Source of the DNA: Nocardioides sp. S5
GTDB taxonomy: Bacteria; Actinomycetota; Actinomycetes; Propionibacteriales; Nocardioidaceae
Assembly: GCF_017310035.1 (NCBI RefSeq)
Contig: NZ_CP022296.1
Span: 2,914,001-2,978,000 of the forward strand
Reading direction: 5' to 3'
DNA: 64,000 nucleotides
Part shown: in pieces, positions 8,530 to 18,604 of the stretch
Position numbering within the stretch: the first letter of the stretch is position 1
How the letters are laid out: each line of letters begins with the position of its first letter
Made by a program: the position numbers and the translations under genes
Notes under the pieces: model-generated
The model's input: the letters and a program-made list of their open reading frames with translations, nothing else
What the model was told of the DNA's origin: nothing
Database searches by the model: none

Positions 8530-10338
8530 TCAGCCGTGGGAGTGCTGGGCGATCCAGCTGCGGTGGAGCCCTGAGTAGACGCTGCCGCGCTGCCCGACCA
8601 GCTCGTCGTGCGGCCCGCGCTGCACGACGCGGCCCTTGTCCACCACGATGACCTCGTCCGCGCTCTCGGCGGTCGAGAGCCGGTGCGCGATCGTCACCGA
8701 CGTCCGCGACTGCATGAGCCGCTCGAGCGCGCGGCCGATCTGCATCTCCAGCGAGGGGTCCACCGCGCTGGTCGCCTCGTCGAGGACCAGCAGGTCAGGG
8801 TCGGCGAGGTGGGCCCGCAGCAGCGCCACGAGCTGGCGCTCGCCGGCCGAGAGCGACTCACCGCGCTGGCCGACCTGGGTGTGCAGGCCGCGCGGGAGGC
8901 CGGCCAGCCAGTCGTCGATGCCGAGCTCGACGGCGGAGGCACGGATCTCGTCCTCGGTCGCGTCGAGCTTGCCGTAGCGCACGTTGGCCGCGATCGTGTC
9001 GTCGAAGAGGAAGCCCTCCTGCGGCACCAGGACGACGCTGCGGCGCAGCGACCCGGCGTCGATGCGGCGTACGTCGATGCCGTCGAGCAGCACCGAGCCG
9101 TCGGTGGGGTCCATCAGGCGGGTCAGCAGCTTGGCGAAGGTCGACTTGCCCGACCCGGTCTCCCCCACGATCGCCACTCGGGTGCCGGCCTCGATGGTGA
9201 GGTCGATGTCGCGCAGCACGGGCGGTCCGGCGGGGTAGGCGAAGGTGACGTGGTCGAAGCGCACGTCGATGGGGCCGCGCGGCAGCGCCTCGCCCTCGGG
9301 GCCCGGGTCGATGAGGTCGGCAGGCGTCTCGAGGATGCCGAGGACGCGACGCCAGCTGGCGATGGCGTTCTGCGCGTCGGTGAGGATCTGGGTGCCCATC
9401 TGCACCGGGCCGACGAACAGGGTGACGAGGAAGGCGAAGGCGAGCACCCGTCCCGGCGTCATGTCGGAGGTGAAGCCCAGCAGGATGCCCACGATGATGA
9501 CGCCGGCGTTGGCCAGGCCGGCGGAGAGGCCGCCGAGCGAGAACGACGTGACGGTGTAGGTCTGGGCGTGGGTGTAGGCGTTCTGCCAGTCCGAGATCGC
9601 GGTGTCGATGCGGTGCTGGGTGCGGTCCTCGACGCCGTAGGTGCGGACCACCGCGGCGCCGACGACCGGCTCGGAGATCGCGCCGAGCAGCACGCCCACC
9701 TGCCGGCGTACGACGGTGTAGGCGGCCGAGAGCTTCTTCTGGAACCAGCGGATCGACAAGAAGAGCGGCGCGAAGCACAGCCACACGACCGCGGCGAGCT
9801 CCCAGCTGTAGACGAGCATCAGGACGGTCGCCACCAGCATCTGGCCGATGCTCACCACGAAGATCAGGCCGCCGAAGACCAGGAACTGGCTCACCTGGTC
9901 GACGTCGGAGGTGACGCGGGAGACCAGCGCGCCGCGGCGCTCGGTGTTCTGCGTCAGCAGCGGCAGGTCGTGGACGTGGCGGAAGGCCTTGGTGCGCAGC
10001 GTGGCCAGGCCGTGCTCGGAGGTGGTGAAGAGCCGGTTGGTCATCGCGTAGGACGCGACGCTGGTGACGACGATCGCGAGCGCTGCCAGCACGCCCATCC
10101 ACGCGACGTAGTCGAAGCGCGGGCCGCCGGGGCCGTTGAGGCCCTTGTCGAGGGTCTGCTGGACCGCGATCGGCACCACGATCTGCCCGCACGAGGCGAC
10201 GACGGCCAGGACGAGCGTCCAGCCGAGGCCCTCGCGGAGCTCCGGGGAGTACTTCATGCCGAGGCGGATCGTGGCCCAGGCGCCGATCTCCTCCCCGGAG
10301 TCCATCTTGGTGCCGGAGGTGGGTGCAGTGGCGCTCAT
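8530..10338 (-). CDS. ABC exporter half-transporter, canonical catalytic subunit
   Basis: Fused membrane and ATPase domains (602 residues). Residues about 40-330 hold six membrane helices typical of type IV ABC exporters. The ATPase domain has Walker A VGETGSGKSTFAK, a Q-loop (LVPQEGFLF), Walker B LLVLDEATSAVD with the catalytic Glu, and the H-loop IAHRLST. Its signature is LSAGERQ instead of LSGGQ. This is the mirror image of its partner, which has LSGGQ but Asp in Walker B, so together they make one working and one degenerate ATP site, the pattern of heterodimeric exporters such as LmrCD or TM287/288. The start ATG at 10338 overlaps the partner's stop by 4 nt. Substrate (drug, lipid or peptide) cannot be read from sequence. 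Confidence 0.9.
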   Translation of the reverse strand: MSATAPTSGTKMDSGEEIGAWATIRLGMKYSPELREGLGWTLVLAVVASCGQIVVPIAVQQTLDKGLNGPGGPRFDYVAWMGVLAALAIVVTSVASYAMTNRLFTTSEHGLATLRTKAFRHVHDLPLLTQNTERRGALVSRVTSDVDQVSQFLVFGGLIFVVSIGQMLVATVLMLVYSWELAAVVWLCFAPLFLSIRWFQKKLSAAYTVVRRQVGVLLGAISEPVVGAAVVRTYGVEDRTQHRIDTAISDWQNAYTHAQTYTVTSFSLGGLSAGLANAGVIIVGILLGFTSDMTPGRVLAFAFLVTLFVGPVQMGTQILTDAQNAIASWRRVLGILETPADLIDPGPEGEALPRGPIDVRFDHVTFAYPAGPPVLRDIDLTIEAGTRVAIVGETGSGKSTFAKLLTRLMDPTDGSVLLDGIDVRRIDAGSLRRSVVLVPQEGFLFDDTIAANVRYGKLDATEDEIRASAVELGIDDWLAGLPRGLHTQVGQRGESLSAGERQLVALLRAHLADPDLLVLDEATSAVDPSLEMQIGRALERLMQSRTSVTIAHRLSTAESADEVIVVDKGRVVQRGPHDELVGQRGSVYSGLHRSWIAQHSHG

Positions 10339-12224
10339 CGGGTGGTCCCCTCTGCGCCGGCCCCGGCGTCTGCGTCGGCGTCTGCGTCGACCTCGTAGGC
10401 GTTGACGAGCTGGGCGTAGGCCGGGCTGGTGGCCAGCAGCTCCGCGTGGGTGCCGCGGCCCACGACCCGGCCGCCGTCGAGGTGGATGACCTCGTCGGCC
10501 AGGGAGATGGTGGCCTTGCGGTAGGCGACGACCACCAGCGACGCGGCGGACCCGCCGACATCGTCGCGCAGGGAGGCGAGGATGCGGGCCTCGACCTCGG
10601 GGTCCACTGCGGAGGTGGCGTCGTCGAGGATCAGCAGCCGGGGCCGGCGGACCAGCGCGCGGGCGAGGGAGAGCCGCTGGCGCTGCCCACCGGACAGCGA
10701 CGTGCCACGCTCGCCCAGCAGGGAGTCCAGCCCTCCGGGCAGGGCCGCGACGAAACCGTCGGCCTGGGCGGTCCGCAGGGCCGCCCACACGTCCTCGTCG
10801 GAGACGTCGGCACCCAGGGTGACGTTGTCGCGGACCGTGTCGTCGAACATGAAGGCGGTCTGCGGCACCAGCGAGACGCTGCGCGAGAGCTCGCCCTTGC
10901 GCAGGCCGGTCACGTCGCGCCCGTCGACGCGGACCGTGCCCGAGTCGGGGTCGACCAGGCGCGTCATGAGGCTGGTCAGGGTGCTCTTGCCCGACGCGGT
11001 CGCACCGACGAGCGCGACGGTGCGCCCCGGGCGTACGTCGAAGTCGACGCCGCGCAGCAGCGGCGCCCCGGCGTCGTAGGAGTAGTGGAGGTCCTGCACC
11101 TCGAGGAGGGCGCCCTCGTCGGTGCGGGGCAGCTCCGCGTCGCCCCAGCGCATCGACCCCTGCGCGTCCAGGACGGCCTTGGCGCGGCGGTAGCCCACGA
11201 CCGAGCGCGGGAACTCGCCCAGCAACCAGCCGATCGCGCGGATCGGGAAGGAGACGATGGTGAGGAGGTAGGCGACGGTGACGACGTCGCCCGCGTCGGT
11301 CGCGCCACTGGTGACGCGCGCGACGCCGACGGACAGGACCACGAGGACACCGAGGCCCGGGAGGCTGGCCAGGGCCGGGTCGAAGATCGCGCGGATGCGA
11401 CCGGCGCGGATGTTGACGTCGCGCAGCTCACGGGCCTTGGCACCGAAGCGGTCGGTCTCCTCGGTCTCGCGGCCGAGGGTCTTGACGACCATGGCACCGT
11501 CGAAGGACTCGTGGGCGATCTCGCTGACCTCGGCGCGCAGGCCCTGCGCACGGGTCATCAGGGGCGAGGAGTAGTGCTGGTAGAGCAGGTTGGCCCCCAC
11601 GACGGCCGGGAAGACCAGCAGCCCGACCAGCGCCAGCACGGTGTCGGCGACGAACATCTGGATGACGGCGATGACCATCATCACGACGGTGCCGAGCGCC
11701 ATCGGCAGCGGCATGATCGGCGACCACGCGGCCTCGATGTCGGAGGAGGCGTTGGAGAGCAGCTGGCCGGTCGGGTGGCGCTGGTGCCACTCCATCGGCA
11801 GGGAGAGGTACTGCCTGGTCACCGCGCGACGGGTGTGGGACTGCATCCGGTAGTACATGATGCCGCCGCCGAGGCGCCGCGCCACGATGCCGACGGCGCG
11901 CAGGATGGCCACGCCCATGAAGAGCGCGAAGACCCAGACCAGCATGTCGGTGCCGATCTCGCCGTTGTCGAAGGCCGGGATCAGCACGTTCTCCGTGGAC
12001 CAGCCGAGCACCCAGGCGTCCGCGACGGTGAGCACGCCGAAGAGCACCGCGCCGAGGGTGGCGACCGTGAAGACCTTGGGCTCGCGCTTGATGCCGACCC
12101 ACAGGACCCGGAAGCCGTCGCGCGTGGTGGTGCCCTTCAGCTCCGCGTCCTCGCCCACCGGTGTCGCCCGCCCCTCGCCTGTCCGTCTCGTCCGCCGACC
12201 ACGTCGGTTGCCGAGCGCAACCAA
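10335..12224 (-). CDS. ABC exporter half-transporter with degenerate catalytic site
   Basis: Partner of the gene that overlaps it by 4 nt. Up to 629 residues: a membrane domain (first helix around KVFTVATLGAVLFGVLT) and an ATPase domain with Walker A VGATASGKSTLTS, signature LSGGQRQRLSLARAL and Walker B LLILDDATSAVD. The catalytic Glu after Walker B is Asp and the switch His region reads VVAYRKAT, lacking the usual HR. This is therefore the non-hydrolysing side of a heterodimeric exporter. The start is uncertain: TTG at 12224 gives the full frame, and GTG at 12158 would give a protein 22 residues shorter; neither has a strong ribosome-binding site. A TAGCCT box near 12235 may be the -10 element. 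Confidence 0.88.
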   Translation of the reverse strand: MVALGNRRGRRTRRTGEGRATPVGEDAELKGTTTRDGFRVLWVGIKREPKVFTVATLGAVLFGVLTVADAWVLGWSTENVLIPAFDNGEIGTDMLVWVFALFMGVAILRAVGIVARRLGGGIMYYRMQSHTRRAVTRQYLSLPMEWHQRHPTGQLLSNASSDIEAAWSPIMPLPMALGTVVMMVIAVIQMFVADTVLALVGLLVFPAVVGANLLYQHYSSPLMTRAQGLRAEVSEIAHESFDGAMVVKTLGRETEETDRFGAKARELRDVNIRAGRIRAIFDPALASLPGLGVLVVLSVGVARVTSGATDAGDVVTVAYLLTIVSFPIRAIGWLLGEFPRSVVGYRRAKAVLDAQGSMRWGDAELPRTDEGALLEVQDLHYSYDAGAPLLRGVDFDVRPGRTVALVGATASGKSTLTSLMTRLVDPDSGTVRVDGRDVTGLRKGELSRSVSLVPQTAFMFDDTVRDNVTLGADVSDEDVWAALRTAQADGFVAALPGGLDSLLGERGTSLSGGQRQRLSLARALVRRPRLLILDDATSAVDPEVEARILASLRDDVGGSAASLVVVAYRKATISLADEVIHLDGGRVVGRGTHAELLATSPAYAQLVNAYEVDADADADAGAGAEGTTR

Positions 12225-12289
12225 CCAGCCGGGTCAGGCTATTCCTCGGCACCGACAGCGGACGAATCGGATCGACCGGACGGGTGGGG

Positions 12290-13032
<743 letters not shown>

Positions 13033-13036
<4 letters not shown>

Positions 13037-13908
13037 AGGTGGCCTCCTGCTCCGTGGTAGCCCTTCTTGCGGGCGTAGCGGTCGGTGAGCCGGGCCATCG
13101 GGATCGTGAGGCAGCAGAACAGCGCGCCCGCGACGACGTACGGCGTGTAGTTGAAGTCGAGCGACGTCTCGATCTGCGCCCTGCGGATGGCGTCGTAGAC
13201 ACCGAGGACCGCGATCAGTCCGGAGTCCTTCTGCAGCGAGACCAGGTCGTTCATCAGGGCAGGGATCACCCGCCGCCACGCCTGCGGCAGCACCACGTGG
13301 CGCAGCGTCTGGCCGTAGGACAGCCCGAGCGAGCGACCGGCGAGCCGCTGACTGGGGTGCACCGACTCGATTCCGGACCGGAAGACCTCGGCGACGTAGG
13401 CGGAGTAGGACAGCACGAGCGCGGTGCCGCCCCAGAACAGGGGCGAGGTGGGCAGCCCCTGCAGACGCAGGGCGGGGCCGCCGAAGCCGAGCAGGAAGAT
13501 GACGAGCAGCAGTGGCAGGCCGCGGAAGATGTCGACGTACGCCGTCCCGAGGAGCCGCAGCGGGAACGCCACGGGGCCGCGGAGCGTCCGCACCACCGCA
13601 ACCGTGAGGCTGAGCACCAGGATCAGGACCCAGCAGATCGCCATGACCCGGATGTTGAGCCAGAGCCCGTCGAGCACCGCCGGGAACGACGAGACCGCCT
13701 TGTCCCAGCTGAAGTAGGTCTCGCGGACCCGGTCCCAGCCCGGTGAGCTGACCACGGCGGCAGCGAGCGCGCCGAGCAGGAGCAGGGTGCTGACCGCCGC
13801 GATCGCTGCGCTGCGGAGCGTACGACGCCTCCGCCACTCGTCGCGGTCGCGCTGGACCGCGGACGGCGCCCAGTCCCCAGCGGCCGTGGAGGCCACCCGT
13901 TCCGGCAT
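13033..13908 (-). CDS. Polar amino-acid ABC importer, permease subunit
   Basis: Permease of 291 residues with a longer cytoplasmic N-terminus than usual (about 45 residues, basic) followed by about six membrane helices. The family stretch LRLLGTAYVDIFRGLPLLL and the EAA-type loop RSGIESVHPSQRLAGRSLG, then LPQAWRRVIPALMNDLVSL, are diagnostic of the HisM/GlnP branch. The ATG at 13908 overlaps the stop of the binding-protein gene by one base (TGATG). A single permease gene implies a homodimeric channel. It works in the cytoplasmic membrane with the ATPase and the lipoprotein on either side. Confidence 0.9.
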
Positions 13909-14813
13909 CAGGACAGCTCGGGAGCGCCCTGCTGCGCCAGCCACTCCTGGCCGATCTGGTCGAGGATGCCGTCCTCACGCAGGGCGTCGACGGCACCCGA
14001 CACGCAATCGGTCAGCGGGCTGCCCTTGTCGAGCACCGCGCCGAACTGCTCGGGCTCGCCGTCGGGCAGCGGCAGCTGGCCGACGATCGTGCCGTCGTCG
14101 AGCTGGACGGCCGTCATGAAGTACGCGGTGGGCAGGTCGACGACGATGCCGTCGATCTGGCCGTTGTTGAGCGCCTGCACCGCCTGGTCGTTGGTGTCGA
14201 AGACGGCCGGCTCCTCCGCGGGCTGGATCTGGTCGGTGATCGCGGTGTAGCTCGTGGTGCCCACCTGGGCGCCGAGCTTGGCGTCGGCGAGGTCCGCGAT
14301 GCTGGTGACGCCGTCGATCGAGCTGCCCTTGTTGGTGATGACCGTCTGCACGACGTCGTAGTAGCCGGAGGAGAAGTCGACAGCCTTGCGGCGCGCCTCG
14401 GTGATGGAGACCTGGTTGACGTCGAAGTCGAAGTCCTTCGGGCCCGGCTGGACGACCTTGTTGAACGGCACCGTGACCCAGGTGACCTGGTCCTGGGTGT
14501 AGCCGAGCTGCTCGGCGATGGCGTACGCCACCGCGGACTCGTAGCCCTCGCCGTTGGTCGGGTCGTTGTCGACGAACCACGGCTCGTAGGCCGGGTCGTC
14601 GGTGGCGATCGTCAGGGTGCCGTCGGCGACGGTCTCCATCGAGTCGGGCGTGCACTCGTCGGCCGCGGGCGACTCCGAGGAGCCGTCGGCGGCGCTGTCC
14701 GAGCCGGAGTCGGCCTCGTCGGTGGGGGCGCACGCCGTCAGGGCGAGGGTCGCGGTCGCGGTCGCCGCGAGGACGAGGTGCCGCAGCGAGCGCGGCCGGG
14801 CGGTCTTCAGCAT
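13908..14813 (-). CDS. Amino-acid ABC importer, substrate-binding lipoprotein
   Basis: A 301-residue secreted lipoprotein. The signal peptide is followed by the lipobox LALTAC with the acylated Cys at about residue 28, then a Ser/Asp/Ala-rich linker. Family 3 solute-binding features follow: DGTLTIATDDPAYEPW at the start of the first lobe, VPFNKVVQPGPKDFDFDVN, SSGYYDVVQTVI, and LGAQVGTTSY. Ligands are probably polar or acidic amino acids. A TAGGAT box lies 6 nt before the ATG and overlaps the hisF stop, so it can be made from its own leaderless mRNA as well as by read-through from the his genes. Confidence 0.9.
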   Translation of the reverse strand: MLKTARPRSLRHLVLAATATATLALTACAPTDEADSGSDSAADGSSESPAADECTPDSMETVADGTLTIATDDPAYEPWFVDNDPTNGEGYESAVAYAIAEQLGYTQDQVTWVTVPFNKVVQPGPKDFDFDVNQVSITEARRKAVDFSSGYYDVVQTVITNKGSSIDGVTSIADLADAKLGAQVGTTSYTAITDQIQPAEEPAVFDTNDQAVQALNNGQIDGIVVDLPTAYFMTAVQLDDGTIVGQLPLPDGEPEQFGAVLDKGSPLTDCVSGAVDALREDGILDQIGQEWLAQQGAPELS

Positions 14814-14819
14814 GGGCTG

Positions 14820-14825
14820 ATCCTA
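14820..14825 (-). promoter_or_regulatory. TAGGAT -10 box, predicted leaderless start of the amino-acid ABC operon
   Basis: TAGGAT ends 6 nt before the ATG at 14813 and overlaps the stop codon of hisF, so the transporter can be expressed separately from the his genes. Confidence 0.55.
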
Positions 14826-15614
14826 CGGCGCGTGCGCCGCCCAGCGGACGGGGTGGCCGGCCGTGGACAGACCGGCCTTGACGTCGCCGATGCGCAGGGT
14901 GCCGAAGTGGAAGACCGTCGCGGCCAGGACCGCGTCGGCGCCCGCGTCGACGGCCGGCGCGAAGTGCTCGACCGCGCCTGCTCCCCCGCTCGCGATGACC
15001 GGGATGCTCACCTCGCGGCGTACGGCCCGGATCAGCTCGAGGTCGAAGCCGTCGGTGGTGCCGTCGGCGTCCATGGCGTTGAGGAGGATCTCGCCCGCGC
15101 CCAGCTCTGCGGCGCGCACGGCCCACTCGATGGCGTCGAGGCCAGCGCTCTTGCGCCCCCCGTGGGTGGTCACCTCGAAGCCGCTGGCCGTGCCCTCGTG
15201 GTCGGGGCCGACACGGCGGGCGTCCACGCTGAGCACCAGCACCTGGTTGCCGAAGCGGTCGGCGATCTCGGCGACGAGCTCGGGGCGGTGGATGGCGGCG
15301 GTGTTGACCGCGACCTTGTCGGCACCGGCGCGCAGCAGGCGGTCGACGTCGTCGACGCTGCTGACCCCCCCACCGACCGTGAGCGGGATGAAGACCTCCT
15401 CGGCGCAGCGGCTGACGACCTCCATCGTCGTCGCGCGGCCCTCGTGGGAGGCGGAGATGTCGAGGAAGGTCAGCTCGTCGGCACCCTCGGCGTCGTAGAG
15501 CCGGGCGAGCTCGACCGGGTCGCCGGCGTCGCGGAGCTCGGTGAAGTTGACGCCCTTGACGACGCGGCCGCCGTCGACGTCGAGGCACGGGATGACGCGG
15601 ATCGCGACGCTCAT
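14823..15614 (-). CDS. hisF: Imidazole glycerol phosphate synthase, cyclase subunit
   Basis: HisF takes ammonia from HisH and converts PRFAR to imidazole glycerol phosphate and AICAR. The 263-residue beta/alpha barrel has the phosphate and catalytic motifs [16 protein letters not shown] (catalytic Asp near residue 11), [22 protein letters not shown] and the second catalytic Asp in [29 protein letters not shown] is the last phosphate loop. The ATG overlaps the NUDIX gene by 4 nt. It is the terminal his gene here; the amino-acid importer starts 9 nt later. Confidence 0.96.
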   Translation of the reverse strand: MSVAIRVIPCLDVDGGRVVKGVNFTELRDAGDPVELARLYDAEGADELTFLDISASHEGRATTMEVVSRCAEEVFIPLTVGGGVSSVDDVDRLLRAGADKVAVNTAAIHRPELVAEIADRFGNQVLVLSVDARRVGPDHEGTASGFEVTTHGGRKSAGLDAIEWAVRAAELGAGEILLNAMDADGTTDGFDLELIRAVRREVSIPVIASGGAGAVEHFAPAVDAGADAVLAATVFHFGTLRIGDVKAGLSTAGHPVRWAAHAP

Positions 15615-16063
15615 GCGCGTGCCCCCTGGGTCCGCCGGGCGGCCAGCGCGACGTCGACGATCTCGGAGCGGGGCTGGCTCTCGAGATCGGCGAGCGGCAC
15701 CCACGCGGCGCGGTCGGTCGAGCCGCCGACCTCGGTGGTGCCGAGCTCTCCCCCGGTGATGGTCGCCTCGAAGACGAACCGCTGCGAGCGGATCCAGCCG
15801 TCGAAGGTCCGGCCACGGGCGGTGAAGTGGTGGTCGGTGACGAGCGCGCCCGGCTCGACGCGGTAGCCGGTCTCCTCGAAGACCTCCCGCACCAGCCCGT
15901 CGGTGATGGACTCGTCGAACTCGATGCCGCCGCCGGGCAGCGACCACTCGGGGTCGCTGTGGCCCTCACCGTTCCACCACGCGAGCAGCACCCGCTCGTC
16001 CTCGTCCACCAGCAGGGCGTACGCCGCCAGCCGGGTGTGGTAGTCGGTGAACTCCAGGCTCAC
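15611..16063 (-). CDS. NUDIX hydrolase lodged between hisA and hisF
   Basis: A 150-residue NUDIX protein. The box reads [18 protein letters not shown] followed by FEETGYRV, giving the metal-binding REVFEE glutamates. Before it is [19 protein letters not shown]. It overlaps hisA (GTGA) and hisF (ATGA) by 4 nt each, so translation is coupled to both. Members hydrolyse nucleoside diphosphates linked to other groups. A role in phosphoribosyl-ATP hydrolysis or in clearing a his-pathway nucleotide is suggested only by position; a house-cleaning role is equally possible. Confidence 0.88.
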   Translation of the reverse strand: MSLEFTDYHTRLAAYALLVDEDERVLLAWWNGEGHSDPEWSLPGGGIEFDESITDGLVREVFEETGYRVEPGALVTDHHFTARGRTFDGWIRSQRFVFEATITGGELGTTEVGGSTDRAAWVPLADLESQPRSEIVDVALAARRTQGARA

Positions 16064-16809
16064 GACGCCGGCCTCGTCAGAGCGAGCGCGTCCTCGAGGG
16101 TGAAGCGACCCTCGTAGAGCGCCGTGCCGGCGATCGCGCCCTCGACTCCGTCGCCGACGAGCGTCATCAGGGCGCGGATGTCGTCGAGGGTCGTGACGCC
16201 GCCGCTCGCCACGACGGGCTTGTCGGTGGCGGCGCACACGTCGCGCAGCAGCTGGAGGTTGGGCCCCTGGAGCATCCCGTCCTTGTTGACGTCGGTGACG
16301 ACGTAGCGTGCGCACCCCTCGGAGTCGAGACGGGCGAGCGTCTCGTAGAGGTCGCCGCCCTCGCGGGTCCAGCCGCGCGCGGCCAGCGTGGTGCCCCGCA
16401 CGTCGAGGCCCACGGCCACGCGGTCGCCGTACGTCGCGATCGCCTTCGCGCACCACTCGGGCTGCTCGAGCGCGGCGGTGCCGATGTTGACGCGCCGGCA
16501 GCCGGTGGCCATCGCGGCCTCGAGCGACTCGTCGTCGCGGATGCCGCCGCTCATCTCGACCTGGATGTCGAGCGCGCCGACGATCCTGGCCTGGAGCTCG
16601 CGGTTGTGCCCGTGCCCGAAGGCCGCGTCGAGGTCCACGAGGTGGATCCACTCGGCGCCCGCCTCCTGCCAGCGCAGCGCGGCCTCGACCGGGTCGCCGA
16701 AGCGCTTCTCCGACCCGTCCACGCCCTGCACCAGCTGGACGGCCTGGCCGCCCTTGATGTCGACGGCGGGCAGGAGCTCGAGGTAGGGCTGCTCGGGGGT
16801 GCTGGGCAT
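16060..16809 (-). CDS. hisA: ProFAR isomerase HisA/PriA
   Basis: A 249-residue beta/alpha barrel that isomerises ProFAR to [23 protein letters not shown] carries the catalytic general-base Asp; the second catalytic Asp is in [14 protein letters not shown]. The loop [16 protein letters not shown], with its Arg, is characteristic of actinobacterial PriA, which also does the TrpF reaction of tryptophan synthesis; a trpF gene would have to be absent from the genome to confirm this. TAGGAT lies 6 nt before the ATG, predicting a leaderless mRNA that restarts the operon after the interruption upstream. Confidence 0.94.
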   Translation of the reverse strand: MPSTPEQPYLELLPAVDIKGGQAVQLVQGVDGSEKRFGDPVEAALRWQEAGAEWIHLVDLDAAFGHGHNRELQARIVGALDIQVEMSGGIRDDESLEAAMATGCRRVNIGTAALEQPEWCAKAIATYGDRVAVGLDVRGTTLAARGWTREGGDLYETLARLDSEGCARYVVTDVNKDGMLQGPNLQLLRDVCAATDKPVVASGGVTTLDDIRALMTLVGDGVEGAIAGTALYEGRFTLEDALALTRPAS

Positions 16810-16815
16810 GGGTGA

Positions 16816-16821
16816 ATCCTA
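16816..16821 (-). promoter_or_regulatory. TAGGAT -10 box, predicted leaderless start of hisA
   Basis: TAGGAT then 6 nt then ATG. It gives hisA-nudix-hisF their own promoter, separate from hisDCBH. Confidence 0.6.
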
Positions 16822-16865
16822 GGAGTCGCGCGGTGGCGGCCCGGGAGGGCCCTCGCTGGCGCGAG

Positions 16866-16908
16866 ACGGCCGGTGGCCGGCACCCGAGGGGTACCGACCA
16901 CCGGCCGT
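16866..16908. terminator. Long GC-rich hairpin ahead of hisA
   Basis: ACGGCCGGTGG pairs with CCACCGGCCGT, and the inner bases GG, CC and GG also find partners, giving a stem of roughly 17 pairs. It sits 14 nt after the stop of the membrane-protein gene and before hisA, so it should end the DUF2382 operon. Confidence 0.75.
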
Positions 16909-16922
16909 GGGTCGAACGGTCG

Positions 16923-17585
16923 TCAGCCGCCCAGGCCCGTGCGGTCGACCTTGCGGTGGAACCGCATCCCGGCGAGCCCGCCGAGGATCGCCCCGCCGAG
17001 GCTGGCCGCGATGGCTGCGACGGCAGTGATGATGCCGCCGGTGGCGAGGTCGCCCTCGCTGATCGGCACCCGGGGCAGGCTGTTGAGCTGCGAGAGCACG
17101 TTGTACTCGCTGCCCGCGACGGCGACCACGATCGCGACGATGATCGCGATCACCAGCGCCCACAGCCACACAGCCAGTCCCTGCTTGGCGCCGTCGAAGC
17201 GCGCCATGCGCCCCGCGACGTAGCCACCCGCGTAGTAGGCGACGAAGAGCACGACCAGGATCGCGATGCCGCCGACGATGCCGACGGTCTCCGCGTTCTG
17301 GTTGGCCTCCTGCTGCGCCTGCTGCGGTCCGGACAGCGCACCGAGGCCGACAGCCGCGCCGATGGCGCTGAGCAGCGCGGTGACGAGGATGGCGGTGCCG
17401 GCGGCGGTGAGCCACCCGAAGAAGGCGGAGCCCCACTTGATGCCGCCGTGCTCCTCCTTCTCACGGGCGACGACGGTGTGCCGGTCCGGCACTCCGTCCC
17501 GGTCGAGGTCGGGACGGCCATCGACGTGGCCGTCTCCGTCGCGATCGAGGGTGCGATCTCGTGGTTGCTCGCTGCTGGTGCTCAT
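16923..17585 (-). CDS. Membrane protein with Asp-rich EF-hand-like N-terminus
   Basis: A 220-residue protein. The first 40 residues are hydrophilic and contain DRDGDGHVDGRPDLDRDG, two DxDxDG-like calcium-binding loops as in thrombospondin type 3 or dockerin repeats. Four hydrophobic helices follow (about residues 55-80, 98-122, 135-160, 180-205), rich in Ala, Val and Gly, with YYAGGYVAGRMARFDGAKQG in the middle, a pattern seen in YrzE-like or TIGR04086-like membrane proteins. It overlaps the DUF2382 gene by 4 nt. Function is unknown; coupling to a PRC-barrel protein suggests envelope stress. The calcium site is inferred from spacing of Asp and Gly only. Confidence 0.75.
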   Translation of the reverse strand: MSTSSEQPRDRTLDRDGDGHVDGRPDLDRDGVPDRHTVVAREKEEHGGIKWGSAFFGWLTAAGTAILVTALLSAIGAAVGLGALSGPQQAQQEANQNAETVGIVGGIAILVVLFVAYYAGGYVAGRMARFDGAKQGLAVWLWALVIAIIVAIVVAVAGSEYNVLSQLNSLPRVPISEGDLATGGIITAVAAIAASLGGAILGGLAGMRFHRKVDRTGLGG

Positions 17586-18412
17586 CGGGTGCTCCGGCGG
17601 TCGGTGAGGTCCCCGTCGGTCTCGATGTGCTCCTTGCGGACCTCCTCGGTGACGGTCTCCTCGTCAGTGACGGTCTCGGTGCCGAGGCGCACCCGCTCGA
17701 CGGGCTCGGCGGTCTTGCCCACCACGGGCCGCTCCTCCTGGAGGACGACCTCGTGCTCCTCCTCGGAGATGGCCGGACCGCTGAGCGCCTCGTCGCGGTT
17801 CGCCTCGGTGATCGGCTCGGTCTCGAGGACAGCGCGCTCCTTCTTCACCGGCACCGTCACGGTCTCCTGCTCGGTGGTGACGTACTTGCGCAGGCGGGCC
17901 CGACCGGCCTCCTCGCGGGTGGTGCCGACGTCGAGGCGCTCCTCGGAGCGGGTCATCGCGTCGTCCGTGGTGGGGCCGGACGTGTCGTGCCCCTCGGCGA
18001 ACGTCGTCCCGGCGGTCCCGGCGGTGTCGGTCGTCCCGGTGGTGCCCGTCGTGCCGACGCCGTCGCCCGCGAGGCCCGAGTCACTGGTGCGCTCGGTGTA
18101 GGTCATGCCGTAGTGCTCGTAGAGGCGTCGCTCCTCAGACTGGTCGAGGTGGCCGCTGTCGACGTCGACGTTGGGCGCGTCCTTGACCTGGTCCTTCGCG
18201 AAGGGGACGACGAGACGCTCGCCCTCCACCCTCGCGTCGGCGAGCGGGACGAAGCTCTCGTTCATGCCGAAGAGGCCGGTGTTGACCGAGGCGAACTCCG
18301 GCTGGCCGGTCTCATCGTCGAGGAACACGTGCCCGACGCTCCCGATCTTGTCTCCGTTGCTGTCGTAGGCGGTGCGGCCGACGACCTGCTGGATCTCGTT
18401 CTCGTTGATCAC
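17582..18412 (-). CDS. PRC-barrel and DUF2382 domain protein
   Basis: A 276-residue soluble protein. Residues 1-75 form a PRC-barrel (VVGRTAYDSNGDKIGSVGHV, then VNTGLFGMNESFVPL). A Thr/Gly-rich linker (TTGTTGTTDTAGTAG) leads to a C-terminal DUF2382 domain full of charged beta-hairpins (YVTTEQETVTVPVKKERAV, EEEHEVVLQEERPVVGK). Such proteins are common in actinobacteria and deinococci and are usually stress-linked; no enzyme activity is known. The GTG start at 18412 has AGGAGG just upstream. A GGGTAC motif near 18458 resembles a SigB/SigF-type -10 element, which would fit stress control, but the -35 part is not clear. Confidence 0.85.
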   Translation of the reverse strand: MINENEIQQVVGRTAYDSNGDKIGSVGHVFLDDETGQPEFASVNTGLFGMNESFVPLADARVEGERLVVPFAKDQVKDAPNVDVDSGHLDQSEERRLYEHYGMTYTERTSDSGLAGDGVGTTGTTGTTDTAGTAGTTFAEGHDTSGPTTDDAMTRSEERLDVGTTREEAGRARLRKYVTTEQETVTVPVKKERAVLETEPITEANRDEALSGPAISEEEHEVVLQEERPVVGKTAEPVERVRLGTETVTDEETVTEEVRKEHIETDGDLTDRRSTR

Positions 18413-18604
18413 TGTTCCTCCTGGGGGGTGGATGGATGCATTGATGCTGAGTTCGCGTCGTACCCGTCGCCTCCGAGTCGTATGACTCGCTCTCGCACGT
18501 AGGGGTGAAGTGCCATGGAGAGAGGTGCGACCTGTCGCGGTGAGCGGCCCCGGCGCCACACGATCCGGGAGTCGCCGTCCGTCGCCCGCCGGGCGTGCCT
18601 GTGG

